DNA of 64,000 bases from Curtobacterium sp. 458 (GCF_030406605.1 NZ_CP129104.1:818072-882071); one strand, 5' to 3'. Numbered from the stretch's first letter, positions 21,711 through 30,191 are shown. The notes: a model not told the origin generated them from the letters alone. Numbers and translations: made by a program.

Positions 21711-23653
21711 CCGGCTTGGCGAACACGTGGGACAACACTGTCGCCACGACGTTCGACGTGCTCCGCACAGTCGGAGAGGGCGGACTCACCGAGGCTGAGG
21801 TGAAGGCGGGTCCCGGCCCGATGACTCCCATCGACGGCGACCTGGCGCAGGCATGGCTCGACCGTGTCGTCCAGTCTCAGGTCCTGCCACCCCTCGGTGT
21901 GTGGCGGCGCCGGAACCGTGAACGCGCCGGGAAGCGAAACGGCGGCCCGGCACCAGCCATCAATGACGCGGTCATCCTCACCATCGCGCTCATCCTCGTC
22001 ATCGAGCACTCGTCGGTCCGCGTGCAGGACATGGCGCGGGCGCTGCAGCACCGGCTCACCCCTGAGGCCCGAGAGGTGCTCGGCATCGGCCACCTCTACG
22101 ACAACCCGTTCACCAACTGGTACTTCCTCGCCCACCGCGCCATCCACCGCGTCATCGCCACGTTCGACCCGTACATCACCAACGACGGCGCGGAACGGAA
22201 CCAGTGGAAGGCGATGACGTACGAGGACCGCATCGCGTGGGAAGCCGCCGTCGACCAGGAGTTCGTCGCGGAACTGAACGCCCGCGCCGAATGGTTCATG
22301 AACGCGCTCGTGGAGATGTCGCTCCAGCAGCAGGCTCGGAAGTATCGACGGCGGAAGACCGCGATGACCATCGACCAGAGCGGCGTGAAAGCCGGAGCGG
22401 TCATGGCCCGATGGAAGCGGGACCCGAAGACCGGCAAGGAGATTCCGCAGAAAAACGCTCTCGACCCGACGACCAACGAGCCGGAGGCCCGTCGCGTCCG
22501 GGCGATGGAGGCCGATTGGGTGACGAAGAAGAAGGGTGCGAAGAAGCGCAACGCCGACGAAGAGGAACGTATCTCCCGCTTCAAGTGGGAGCTGGGTTAC
22601 ATGGCGAACATCATCATCGACGTCCTCGAGGACCCCAACGCCGACAAGAAGCTCTACGCACCGCAACTCATCCGTGCCATCAGCCTCGGAACCCCGAACA
22701 AGCGCATCGGCGGTCACGCCATCTCGCTCCTCGACTCGCTGCAAGCACGCGGCTACGAACTGACACGGTTGAGCTTCGACCGCGGCTACTCGCAACTCAA
22801 AGACGAGTTCCACGAGCAGCTCGTCGCTCGTGGCATCCCTGTGGTGAAGGACTACGTCGACCGGCAGAAGGGCATCACCAACGGCGCCATCGGCAACTCC
22901 ATCATGGTTGAAGGCCGCTACTACTGCCCCTCGACACCACTAGACCTGCTCGAATCCACGAAGAACTGGGAGCAGGGCAAACTCACCAACGAGGAGTACT
23001 GGGCCAAGCGGAAGAAGCTCGAGAAGTACGAACTCATCCTGCACGAGCAGAAGCCCAATGGCACGCTCCGCCTCTCCTGCCCTGCATCGGGGCCGTCGCC
23101 GACAGCGTCGTGCCCGCTCCGCGAGCTGATGAAGGGTGCGGTGCCCGACGAGGAAGCGGACCGTGCTCGCATCCAGCCGTCGAACATCACTGACCGGCAG
23201 AAGGACTATAAGGTCTGCTGCCAGAAGTCGGTATCGGTGAAGCCGACGACGCATGTGCAGCAGCGGCAGAAGCTCCGCTACGGCAGCAAGGAATGGTTCG
23301 ACACGTACCGGGCCGACCGAAACAGCAGCGAGTCCTCCAACGACCTGCTGCAGAAGGACCACAATCTCGAGAACACGATGGCTCGGCCCATGCACGGCCT
23401 CGCCGCGCAGCAGTTCGCCCTCGCCCTCTTCGCCGTCGCATCGAACATGCGACGCATCATCCAGTACGAACACGACGTCTACGAACTGGAACGTCGAGCC
23501 GCAGCAGGCCGCGCACCGCAGCCGCGAAAGCAGCCCGGCGAGTACCTCGAGCGCGCCCGCGACCGCAACCGCGAGACCCGGTACATGCGGAACCCGCCAC
23601 CTCGGAAACTGGTGCCGTGGGAACCGTTAGAGCTACCACCCGTGCCCGCGTAG
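21707..23653 (+). CDS. Large DDE-transposase-like protein
   Basis: A 648-aa protein. The N-terminal region is helical; the catalytic region has D223 (MTIDQSG), D358 (SFDRGYSQ) and E542 (NSSESSNDLLQ), a spacing compatible with a DDE/RNase H fold carrying an insertion. The downstream GLAAQQFALALFAVASNMRR resembles the C-terminal helix of IS1182/IS5-like transposases. A Cys-containing segment (PASGPSPTASCPL, KVCCQK) lies between the second and third acidic residues. Translationally coupled to the recombinase-like gene upstream. No inverted repeats flanking it were seen. Confidence 0.7.
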   Translation: MTGLANTWDNTVATTFDVLRTVGEGGLTEAEVKAGPGPMTPIDGDLAQAWLDRVVQSQVLPPLGVWRRRNRERAGKRNGGPAPAINDAVILTIALILVIEHSSVRVQDMARALQHRLTPEAREVLGIGHLYDNPFTNWYFLAHRAIHRVIATFDPYITNDGAERNQWKAMTYEDRIAWEAAVDQEFVAELNARAEWFMNALVEMSLQQQARKYRRRKTAMTIDQSGVKAGAVMARWKRDPKTGKEIPQKNALDPTTNEPEARRVRAMEADWVTKKKGAKKRNADEEERISRFKWELGYMANIIIDVLEDPNADKKLYAPQLIRAISLGTPNKRIGGHAISLLDSLQARGYELTRLSFDRGYSQLKDEFHEQLVARGIPVVKDYVDRQKGITNGAIGNSIMVEGRYYCPSTPLDLLESTKNWEQGKLTNEEYWAKRKKLEKYELILHEQKPNGTLRLSCPASGPSPTASCPLRELMKGAVPDEEADRARIQPSNITDRQKDYKVCCQKSVSVKPTTHVQQRQKLRYGSKEWFDTYRADRNSSESSNDLLQKDHNLENTMARPMHGLAAQQFALALFAVASNMRRIIQYEHDVYELERRAAAGRAPQPRKQPGEYLERARDRNRETRYMRNPPPRKLVPWEPLELPPVPA

Positions 23654-23721
23654 CGGGCTGACCCGCACCGGCAACGCCGGCAGGACCAAACAACACACCC
23701 ACACACCCCGACGCTCCGTCA

Positions 23722-23772
23722 CGCCCGAAAACAGGGTGGAAGCAGCCGGGGTGCTTCGGCGCGCCCGAAAAC
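23722..23772 (+). repeat. Direct repeat CGCCCGAAAAC (two copies, 40-bp period)
   Basis: Copies at 23722-23732 and 23762-23772, between the transposase-like gene and the terminator. A GGAAGCA...TGCTTC hairpin lies between them. They may be protein-binding sites at the right end of the module. A related ACGCCCGAAA occurs at 19928-19937. Confidence 0.4.
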
Positions 23773-23859
23773 GAACTGGCGACAACGCACCGAGCGCACA
23801 AGCAGCCGCAGATCCGTCCGAGAGCGCCGAAACCGAGCCCCGATCAGCCCCCGAGAACC

Positions 23860-23893
23860 AGAAGAGCCCCCGGCCGAAGCCGGGGGCTCTTCT
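23860..23893. terminator. Strong bidirectional terminator
   Basis: AGAAGAGCCCCCGGC (23860-23874) pairs perfectly with GCCGGGGGCTCTTCT (23879-23893), loop CGAA. Serves the minus-strand tRNA-Ser and the plus-strand transposase-like gene. Confidence 0.85.
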
Positions 23894-23900
23894 GTTGGGT

Positions 23901-23933
23901 CAGACCTGCAAATGCTGGAGACCAGACCTGCAA
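23901..23933 (+). repeat. Direct repeat CAGACCTGCAA next to tRNA-Ser 3' end
   Basis: Two exact 11-bp copies at 23901-23911 and 23923-23933 (22-bp period), ending 9 bp before the CCA end of tRNA-Ser. Could be recombinase arm or core sites for the adjacent module, or the remains of an insertion junction. Confidence 0.45.
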
Positions 23934-23942
23934 TCAACCCCG

Positions 23943-24032
23943 TGGCGGTACCGGTGGGATTTGAACCCACGGTGGAGTTGCCCCCACACATGTTTTCGAG
24001 ACATGATCCTTCGGCCGCTCGGACACGGTACC
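23943..24032 (-). tRNA. tRNA-Ser (CGA)
   Basis: A 90-nt class II tRNA with encoded CCA. Acceptor GGTACCG pairs with CGGTACC; anticodon loop CTCGAAA gives CGA (reads UCG); a long variable arm (TGTGGGGGCAACTCCACC region) and T-loop GGTTCAAATCC are present. A TAAACT hexamer (24045-24040) lies seven bases upstream as the probable -10. Its 3' end faces the accessory region. Confidence 0.95.
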
Positions 24033-24176
24033 GGGAAAGAGTTTACACGATCCGGGAGGCCCGTCGCACCACCGGCAGGTCGGCCAGCCCTCCACAGGTG
24101 GCTGATCGGGTGCGCTCGTCCACCGTTCAGCCCTCGCACCGAGAACGGTCGAACGGCCCCGCGTACCGTCCACCGC

Positions 24177-25142
24177 ATGAAGTCACGCACCATCTTCGCC
24201 CTGCTCTCGTCGATCCTCGGCGGACTGACGGTCGTCGGTGCCGGGCTGTTCGGCGCCCGGGCCGGGATCCGCGGGCAACGGGCTGCCTCGCAGCGGGTGG
24301 TCGACATGCTCCCCGTGAACGCCCAGTGGTGGCGCGAGCACCTGCAGCACGACGGGCAGCTGACCTACCTCGCGATCGGCGACTCCGCGGCACAGGGGGT
24401 CGGAGCGACGGTCCCGAACCGCGGCTACGTCGGACTACTCGCACGGCGGATCCGGCACCGCTCGCGGATGACGGTCCGCGTGGTGAACCTCAGCGTGTCC
24501 GGGGCCACGACCTGGGCGGCGAAGCAGGACCAGCTGCCGAAGCTCCGCGGGTACACGCCCGACATCTGCACGGTGTCCATCGGGGCGAACGACATCGCCG
24601 ACTTCGACCCGGACAAGTTCGAGCGCAACATCCGGGCGATCTACGGCGCAGTACCGTCGCACGCGATCGTGGCCGAGCTGCCGTGCATGTTCGTACCGGA
24701 CCGGGAGCGCAAGGTCGCGGTTGCGAACGAGATCGTGCACCGCGTCGCCGACGAGCTGGGGCTGACGGTCGCTCCGCTGCACGTCATCACGAAGCGCGTC
24801 GGGCTCCGTCGGACGTTCTTCAACAGCTACGGCGACCTCTTCCACCCGAACGACCGCGGGTACGAGATCTGGGCGAGCGCGTTCGAGCCGGCGGTCGATG
24901 CCCGGGTCGACACGGTGGCGGCGATCCGGCAGTACCTGTCCGCTCGCGAGGCCGAGGAGCTGGGTTCGGGCGCGGGTGCGGTCGCGGCGGCGCGCGCGGA
25001 GCGGGACACCGACGACGCCGGTGCGCTCGACCATGCCGACCGCCCGGGTCGGGTCGACCGCCTGCGGCGTCGGATGACCGGATCGATCCCGCTGCCCGAG
25101 CACGCCGAGCGTCGCACGGGTGATGTCGGCGGCTCGGCCTAG
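24177..25142 (+). CDS. SGNH/GDSL-family hydrolase
   Basis: A 321-aa esterase-type protein with an N-terminal membrane anchor or signal (about residues 5-27). SGNH motifs: GDSAAQG with nucleophile S70, GANDI (Asn block III), and DLFHPND with D220 and H223. The C-terminal 60 residues are charged and probably disordered. Probably a cell-surface lipase or acyl hydrolase. TACCGT lies seven bases before the ATG. Confidence 0.9.
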   Translation: MKSRTIFALLSSILGGLTVVGAGLFGARAGIRGQRAASQRVVDMLPVNAQWWREHLQHDGQLTYLAIGDSAAQGVGATVPNRGYVGLLARRIRHRSRMTVRVVNLSVSGATTWAAKQDQLPKLRGYTPDICTVSIGANDIADFDPDKFERNIRAIYGAVPSHAIVAELPCMFVPDRERKVAVANEIVHRVADELGLTVAPLHVITKRVGLRRTFFNSYGDLFHPNDRGYEIWASAFEPAVDARVDTVAAIRQYLSAREAEELGSGAGAVAAARAERDTDDAGALDHADRPGRVDRLRRRMTGSIPLPEHAERRTGDVGGSA

Positions 25143-25152
25143 CCTGACCGTC

Positions 25153-26508
25153 ATGGCACGCCCGCAGTCCCTCTTCCGTTGCACCGAGTGCGGCTGGACC
25201 AGCATCAAGTGGGTCGGCCGGTGCGGCGAGTGCCAGTCGTGGGGCACGGTCGAGGACACATCGGCCGCGTCCGCCAGTTCCCGCGGCACCGCAGCGGTCG
25301 CCGTCGCCGGAGCCCGGATCGCCCGCCCGATCACCGAAGCCCGTGGCACGTCGGTGCAGCGTTGGCAGACCGGTATCGGTGAGTTCGACCGGGTACTCGG
25401 CGGCGGGGTCGTCCCCGGAGCCGCCGTCCTGCTGTCCGGCGAGCCTGGTGTCGGCAAGTCCACCCTGCTGCTCGAGGTCGCTTCGCGCGCGGCAGTGTCG
25501 GGCAAGCGCGTCCTCTACGTCAGTGCCGAAGAATCGGTCGACCAGGTCCGTCTCCGTGCTGAGCGCACCGGGGCGATGCACGACGACCTCTACCTCGCGA
25601 GCGAGGTCGACCTCGGCGTCATCCTCGGCCAGATCGACCAGGTGCAGCCGGACCTGCTCATCGCCGACTCCGTCCAGACGATCTCGTCGAGCACGATCGA
25701 CGGCATCGCGGGCGGGACCTCGCAGGTGCGCGAGGTCGCCTCCACGCTCATCCGGGTCGCGAAGGACCGCGCGCTCCCGGTCCTCATCGTCGGCCACGTC
25801 ACGAAGGACGGCACGATCGCCGGCCCGCGGTTGCTCGAGCACCTCGTGGACGTCGTCTGCCACTTCGAGGGCGACCGCCAGACCGCGCTCCGGTTCGTGC
25901 GCGCACTGAAGAACCGCTTCGGACCGACGGACGAGGTCGGCTGCTTCGACATGGGCGGCGACGGCATCCACGAGGTCCCCGACCCGAGCGGGCTCTTCAT
26001 GTCCCGCAACGGTGCGCCGGTCTCCGGCACGTGCGTGACCGTGGCGCTCGAGGGCCGTCGCGCGCTGCCGGTCGAGGTGCAGGCGCTCGTCGTCCCGAGT
26101 TCCGCACCGCAACCGCGCCGGGTGGTGAACGGTGTGGACGCCTCCCGCGTGGCGATGCTGCTCGCGGTGCTCGAACGGCGTGCAGGGTTGAAGCTGTCTG
26201 ACGCCGACGTCTACGTGTCCACCGTCGGCGGCATGAAGCTGACCGAGCCGGGTGCCGACCTGGCGATCGCACTGGCTCTCGCAAGTGCGGCGCGAGACCG
26301 CCCGTACCCACACACGTTGGCGGCGATCGGGGAGATCAGCCTCGCGGGCGAGATCCGCCCGGCGACCGGTGCCAAGCAGCGCGCGAGCGAGGCCTCGCGG
26401 CTCGGCTTCACGACGGTGCTCGGCTCGGGTGCGGAGCACCTGCGCGAAGCGTTGCGGGTGGCGTTCTCGATGACGAAGTCGGCGCGCGAACTCGACCGCG
26501 CGTTCTGA
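25153..26508 (+). CDS. radA: DNA repair protein RadA
   Basis: A 451-aa branch-migration ATPase involved in recombination. N-terminal C4 zinc finger (FRCTECGWTSIKWVGRCGEC), Walker A GEPGVGKST near residue 95, RadA-specific KNRFGPTDE motif, and a C-terminal Lon-like domain (GGMKLTEPGADLAIALALAS). The ATG at 25153 places the zinc finger at the usual position. TAGCCT precedes it by seven bases. It follows the SGNH gene by 10 bp. Confidence 0.96.
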   Translation: MARPQSLFRCTECGWTSIKWVGRCGECQSWGTVEDTSAASASSRGTAAVAVAGARIARPITEARGTSVQRWQTGIGEFDRVLGGGVVPGAAVLLSGEPGVGKSTLLLEVASRAAVSGKRVLYVSAEESVDQVRLRAERTGAMHDDLYLASEVDLGVILGQIDQVQPDLLIADSVQTISSSTIDGIAGGTSQVREVASTLIRVAKDRALPVLIVGHVTKDGTIAGPRLLEHLVDVVCHFEGDRQTALRFVRALKNRFGPTDEVGCFDMGGDGIHEVPDPSGLFMSRNGAPVSGTCVTVALEGRRALPVEVQALVVPSSAPQPRRVVNGVDASRVAMLLAVLERRAGLKLSDADVYVSTVGGMKLTEPGADLAIALALASAARDRPYPHTLAAIGEISLAGEIRPATGAKQRASEASRLGFTTVLGSGAEHLREALRVAFSMTKSARELDRAF

Positions 26509-26620
26509 CCGGCGACCGCTCATCGTGACCCGCCGCTGCCCGAAAGCGTGACGACCCAGAAGCGCGACCGCGGAGAAGCGACCGCCCCGGGAACGGGACC
26601 TCCGCGCCCGAGGCGAGCCG

Positions 26621-27004
26621 CTACGCGCGCAACGCGGCGAGCAGGTCCTCCGGGGTCGACTGCATCGTGTTCGGGCCGGCGATGTCGAAGAACACGCCCT
26701 CGAGCGAGTCGAGGTGCTCGGCGAGGAACTCCTCGAGCCGTGGCCCGTCGTAGACCATGACCTGCCGGATCTTCTCGTTGGGCACCATCGCGGTGTACGC
26801 GTCGGCGGACGAGAAGAGCAGCAGGATGCGCTTGTCCGAGCCCTCACGGCCGAAGACCCGCACCTGCATGTCCTTCTTGCCGGTGACGAGTCGGGGGACG
26901 ATCACGATGTCGTTCCGGAGCGCGAACGCCACCGCGGCGACGTCCTGCTTCGCGAGGGCCTCCTCGAGCTGCTCGCTCCGGAAGCGCTGTTCCTTGTCTG
27001 CCAT
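26621..27004 (-). CDS. SseB-domain-like protein
   Basis: A 127-aa soluble protein resembling SseB N-terminal domains: LEEALAKQDVAAVAFALRN, VIVPRLVTGKKDMQVRVF, LLFSSADAYTAMVP, then VFFDIAGPNTMQSTPEDLLA. Role unknown. Its ATG is close behind AGGGG. Convergent with radA. Confidence 0.7.
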   Translation of the reverse strand: MADKEQRFRSEQLEEALAKQDVAAVAFALRNDIVIVPRLVTGKKDMQVRVFGREGSDKRILLLFSSADAYTAMVPNEKIRQVMVYDGPRLEEFLAEHLDSLEGVFFDIAGPNTMQSTPEDLLAALRA

Positions 27005-27281
27005 CACCCCTAGTCCACCAGATTCATGAGTCCGATTGCGACCTCGGCTCTTCCGTTGTCGCCCGTTGCCTGTAAGTTGGTACCAACCGCTCCGGCGGGA
27101 GTCCATCGTTCTTCCGGTGCTCAGCGCACCTCGAGCGCCATCGGTCACTGACCTTCCCAGGTCGCCTGGCCCCGAACCCGTTCCGCCGGCCCATGCCCGC
27201 GGGGCGCATCGATCCGACGACGACCGTCGGCGGATCAGCGGCAGAAATTGTCGCCCCGCAAGAAAGTAAGGAAACGCCATC

Positions 27282-27488
27282 ATGGCAACTGGGACCGTCA
27301 AGTGGTTCAACAACGAAAAGGGCTTCGGCTTCATCGCGCCGGACGACGGCAGCGCTGACGTCTTCGCCCACTTCTCCGCGATCGCTGGCAACGGCTACAA
27401 GTCGCTCGAGGAGAACCAGAAGGTGGAGTTCGAGATCACCGAGGGCCGCAAGGGCCCGCAGGCCGAGAACATCTCGGTCATCGGCTGA
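27282..27488 (+). CDS. Cold-shock protein (CspA family)
   Basis: A 68-aa OB-fold RNA chaperone with RNP1 (KGFGFI) and RNP2 (DVFAHFS) motifs. AAGGAAACG Shine-Dalgarno. The 277-bp upstream region (27005-27281) holds no gene; it contains the palindrome GTTGGTACCAAC at 27076-27087 and may form a regulated 5' leader. A strong terminator follows. Confidence 0.96.
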   Translation: MATGTVKWFNNEKGFGFIAPDDGSADVFAHFSAIAGNGYKSLEENQKVEFEITEGRKGPQAENISVIG

Positions 27489-27503
27489 TCACCGAAACAC
27501 CCT

Positions 27504-27539
27504 GAACGGGCCCGTCGTCTCCGGACGACGGGCCCGTTC
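27504..27539 (+). terminator. Terminator after the cold-shock gene
   Basis: A 16-bp perfect stem: GAACGGGCCCGTCGTC (27504-27519) with GACGACGGGCCCGTTC (27524-27539), loop TCCG, followed by TTC. Confidence 0.85.
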
Positions 27540-27600
27540 TTCATGGGCGATCCGCACCAGGACGAGCCCTCGGCTCACCGCGCTGCGGGACGGCCGAGCG

Positions 27601-28266
27601 TCACTGCAGGATGAACTGCACCGACTTCGCCGACTCGATGTTCCCCACCGCGACCGACAGGTGGTAGCTCGCTCCCCCTCCGGTGACCGACGGCCGCGAG
27701 GCATCGCACGTCGCCGCCGACGACCGCGTGCGGTCCCAGGCGATCGAGGGGGTGGTGAGCTTCTGCCCCGCCTTGATCGTGACGTCCTGATCCGTGCCGT
27801 TCGTCTGGCAGTCCTTCGACGACCAGTACTGCTCCTCACCGGAGCTGATGGTGAGCACCTGCTGCGCAGATCCGAGGTCCATGTGGCACGAGTTCGACCC
27901 GGTGTTCGTGATCGACATCGCGATCTTCGGGTCCTCGGTGGGACCGTAGGCGGTCTTGTCGACGACGGGCGTCAGCTCGATCTGGTCCTTCGTGCACGCG
28001 GCACCGTCGGCAGCGGCGGACGCGGAGGGCGACGGAGGCGGTGACGCCTTCGATGACGACGCCGCAGGTGCCGACGAGGACGACGACGAACCGGACGTCC
28101 CCGCGGACGCCGACGGCGCCGCCGCGGGAGTGGCACCGTTGCCCCGGCCGACGACGATCAGCACGACGACGATCACGACGACGAGGACCGCTCCGAGCGC
28201 GATGGCTCGACGGCGCCAGTACACGCTGGGACGCTCGGGTCCGACGGGGTGACGGAACGACGACAT
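27601..28266 (-). CDS. Membrane-anchored protein with Ser/Pro linker and exported domain
   Basis: A 221-aa protein: cytoplasmic head, one membrane span (about residues 20-40), Ser/Ala/Pro-rich linker, then an exported domain with Cys (AACTKD, NSCHMD, KDCQTN, ATCDAS) and a beta-sandwich-like pattern (IAMSITNTGSNSCHMDLG). It resembles DUF4232-like actinobacterial surface proteins. ATG with TACCCT ending six bases upstream. Confidence 0.75.
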   Translation of the reverse strand: MSSFRHPVGPERPSVYWRRRAIALGAVLVVVIVVVLIVVGRGNGATPAAAPSASAGTSGSSSSSSAPAASSSKASPPPSPSASAAADGAACTKDQIELTPVVDKTAYGPTEDPKIAMSITNTGSNSCHMDLGSAQQVLTISSGEEQYWSSKDCQTNGTDQDVTIKAGQKLTTPSIAWDRTRSSAATCDASRPSVTGGGASYHLSVAVGNIESAKSVQFILQ

Positions 28267-28317
28267 GCGCACAGGGTAGGGCGGGACCAGCGGCACGCCG
28301 GGATGCCGCGCGACGCG

Positions 28318-28860
28318 TCAGAGGATCTTCAGCATGCGGGTGTTGCCGAGCGTGTTCGGCTTCACCCGGGCGAGGTCGAGGAACTCGGCGACGCCCTCGT
28401 CCGAGGACCGCACGAGCTCGGCGTAGACGTCCGGGGACACCACGCTCTCGCCGATCTCGAGGTACCCGTGCTTGGCGAAGAAGTCGACCTCGAACGTCAG
28501 GCAGAAGATGCGGGCGATGCCGAGTTCGCGGGCGTCGTGCTCCAGTCCCTCGAGCATGCGGTGCCCGACGCGCTTGTGGATCCAGTCGGCGTCGAGGGCC
28601 AGGGTCCGCACCTCGGCGATGTCGTCCCAGAAGACGGCGAGGGCGCCGCAGCCGATCGGGACGCCGTCGGGCCCCTCGGCGATGCGGAACTGCTGGATCG
28701 AGCCGTAGAGGGCGACGTTCTCCTTGCCGAGCAGGATGCGGCGGTCGACGTACGGCGCGATGAGGCGCTGGATGTGCGGGACGTCGGAGGCGACGGCCGG
28801 TCGCACGAGGATCCCGTGCTCGTCGCGTTCGTGGAAGGCGTGCCGGCCGTGTTCGCTCAT
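28318..28860 (-). CDS. argA: Amino-acid N-acetyltransferase (N-acetylglutamate synthase type)
   Basis: A 180-aa GNAT protein matching the short actinobacterial N-acetylglutamate synthase, first step of arginine synthesis. Markers: VRPAVASDVPHIQRLIAPY, AVFWDDIAEVRTLALD, HKRVGHRMLEGLEHDA (acetyl-CoA loop), and FCLTFEVDFFAKHGY. Assignment rests on these motifs. TATCGT lies seven bases upstream of the ATG. Confidence 0.82.
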   Translation of the reverse strand: MSEHGRHAFHERDEHGILVRPAVASDVPHIQRLIAPYVDRRILLGKENVALYGSIQQFRIAEGPDGVPIGCGALAVFWDDIAEVRTLALDADWIHKRVGHRMLEGLEHDARELGIARIFCLTFEVDFFAKHGYLEIGESVVSPDVYAELVRSSDEGVAEFLDLARVKPNTLGNTRMLKIL

Positions 28861-28875
28861 CGACCTCACGATAGC

Positions 28876-28945
28876 GCGAGCGCCCGAGCGCGAGCGCCCG
28901 AGCGCCCGAACACAAGCGCCCGAACGCGAGCGCCCGAATGCGAGC
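28876..28945. repeat. Imperfect tandem repeat GAGCGCCCGA
   Basis: Five GCGCCCGA-type units with short spacers (variants GAGCGCCCGA, AAGCGCCCGA) in the space between the argA-like start and the SRPBCC gene. Confidence 0.7.
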
Positions 28946-29039
28946 GTGCGACCGGGGGACGCGGACCCCGGACGCGCACCCAGACCGCCACGCCTACCGT
29001 CGCACGGGCAATCGAGACCGAACACGACGAAGGAGCACC

Positions 29040-29492
29040 ATGCCCCAGATCATCGAGACCGTCGACGTGGACGTCCCCGTCCGCCAGGCCTACGACCAGT
29101 GGACCCGCTTCGAGGAGTTCCCGGAGTTCCTCGACGAGGTGAAGAAGATCGTCCAGGTCGACGACACCACCACCGACTGGACCGTGGAGGTCGCCGGTCA
29201 GGAGCGCGACTTCCGCGCCGTCATCACCGAGCAGCACCCGGACGAGCGCGTCGCGTGGACCGTCAAGGACGGCGACACCGACCACGCCGGCGCGGTGACG
29301 TTCCACAAGCTCTCCGACACGACGACCCGCGTCACGGCGCAGATCGACTGGCAGCCGTCGGGCCTCCTCGAGAAGCTCGGCTCGGCGGTCGGCGTCGGTG
29401 GCCACGCCGTGAAGAAGGACCTGCAGAACTTCAAGGAGCGCGTCGAGGCGGCTCCGACGGAGCCCGGCTGGCGCGGCGACGTCCCCGCCTGA
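29040..29492 (+). CDS. SRPBCC (polyketide cyclase/dehydrase fold) family protein
   Basis: A 150-aa START-like protein: opening IIETVDVDVPVRQAYDQWTR, core FPEFLDEVKKIVQVDD, and C-terminal helix HAVKKDLQNFKERVE. Such proteins bind hydrophobic ligands. GAAGGAG Shine-Dalgarno precedes the ATG. Confidence 0.88.
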   Translation: MPQIIETVDVDVPVRQAYDQWTRFEEFPEFLDEVKKIVQVDDTTTDWTVEVAGQERDFRAVITEQHPDERVAWTVKDGDTDHAGAVTFHKLSDTTTRVTAQIDWQPSGLLEKLGSAVGVGGHAVKKDLQNFKERVEAAPTEPGWRGDVPA

Positions 29493-29504
29493 GCCGGAAC
29501 GGGA

Positions 29505-29561
29505 CCAACGGGTCGCAACGCGACCAACGGGTCGCAACGCGGCCAACGGATCGCAAAGCGA
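29505..29561 (+). repeat. 19-bp tandem repeat, three copies
   Basis: CCAACGGGTCGCAACGCGA (29505), CCAACGGGTCGCAACGCGG (29524), CCAACGGATCGCAAAGCGA (29543). Non-coding, directly before the 42-bp palindrome. Confidence 0.9.
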
Positions 29562-29570
29562 CCACGATCC

Positions 29571-29612
29571 GGACGGGAGGCACGGTGCCAGCTGGCACCG
29601 TGCCTCCCGTCC
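29571..29612. repeat. 42-bp perfect palindrome, copy 1 of a dispersed family
   Basis: Left arm GGACGGGAGGCACGGTGCCA plus one G, followed by its exact complement. No loop at the centre (CAGCTG). Same sequence at 32854-32893. Probably forms a cruciform or a bidirectional terminator hairpin. Confidence 0.9.
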
Positions 29613-29717
29613 GTCGTGCGGTCACCTCGGCATCCCCCCACGAAATGCCGACCTGACAGGACCGGCCGGACGTGCCAGGGTAGAACGAACGGTCGATCCC
29701 TCGGACACCGTTTTACC

Positions 29718-30191
29718 ATGTCTGAGACAAGCGCGGGAAGGGGAGCCGTGATCGAGTACACGGACGACGACGCACACCGACGCGAGTTGTCGCGGAAGCT
29801 GCAGCTCCTGATGGACGTCGTCGAGGCGAACTCGGGGCAGCGTCCGTCCTACAAGGAGATCGCGGCGGAGATCGAGGCGCAGGGCGCGTCGATGAGCCGT
29901 CCGCGCTGGGGCTACATGCTCGGCGGGAACGGCCCGGCTGTCCGTGACCAGCGTCTGCTCGAGGCCCTCGCCGCGTTCTTCGGCGTCCCGGCGGCCTACC
30001 TCACCGACGCCGCGGGCAGCACCGACGTCCCGGCGCGGGTTCAGGCGCAGCTCGAACTCGTCCTGGAGCTCCGCAAGCGCGAGGTCCTCGCGTTCGCCAC
30101 TCGCCGGCTCGGGGAGTTCGCCTCGGCCGACGAGATCCGCGAGTTCACCGAACACCTGCGGGCGCTCGACGGTCCGGGGAGCACGTCGTGA
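29718..30191 (+). CDS. XRE-family regulator of the ImmA/IrrE operon
   Basis: A 157-aa protein with an HTH-like N-terminal domain (RKLQLLMDVVEANSGQRPSY, EIAAEIEAQGASMSRPRWGYML) typical of actinobacterial regulators paired with an ImmA/IrrE peptidase, and a C-terminal helical region. First of four genes that overlap by 4 bp each. Probable autoregulator of the operon, perhaps inactivated by the peptidase (by analogy with ImmR/ImmA and DdrO/IrrE). Confidence 0.8.
   Translation: MSETSAGRGAVIEYTDDDAHRRELSRKLQLLMDVVEANSGQRPSYKEIAAEIEAQGASMSRPRWGYMLGGNGPAVRDQRLLEALAAFFGVPAAYLTDAAGSTDVPARVQAQLELVLELRKREVLAFATRRLGEFASADEIREFTEHLRALDGPGSTS

Larger units (their letters stand above)
18404..23653 (+). mobile_element. 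Recombinase-like/DDE-transposase-like module beside tRNA-Ser
   Basis: Comprises two homologous tyrosine-recombinase-like genes (18404-19264, 20064-21710) and a DDE-transposase-like gene (21707-23653) coupled to the second. Small genes of unknown role lie between. The module ends 290 bp before the 3' end of tRNA-Ser. Terminal inverted repeats and target duplications were not found by eye, so its limits are provisional. Confidence 0.55.

Noticed and set aside
17500..23900. Terminal inverted repeats and target-site duplication of the DDE module
   Set aside because: No matching inverted ends found by eye on either side; the short direct repeats at 23722 and 23901 have no inverted partners on the left.
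1..23900. A second copy of the tRNA-Ser 3' end as island left attachment site
   Set aside because: No match to the T-arm/acceptor sequence was noticed left of 23.9 kb; the true site may be outside the window.
28876..29561. CRISPR array
   Set aside because: The tandem units (10-19 bp) are contiguous, lack unique spacers of constant length, and no cas genes are present.
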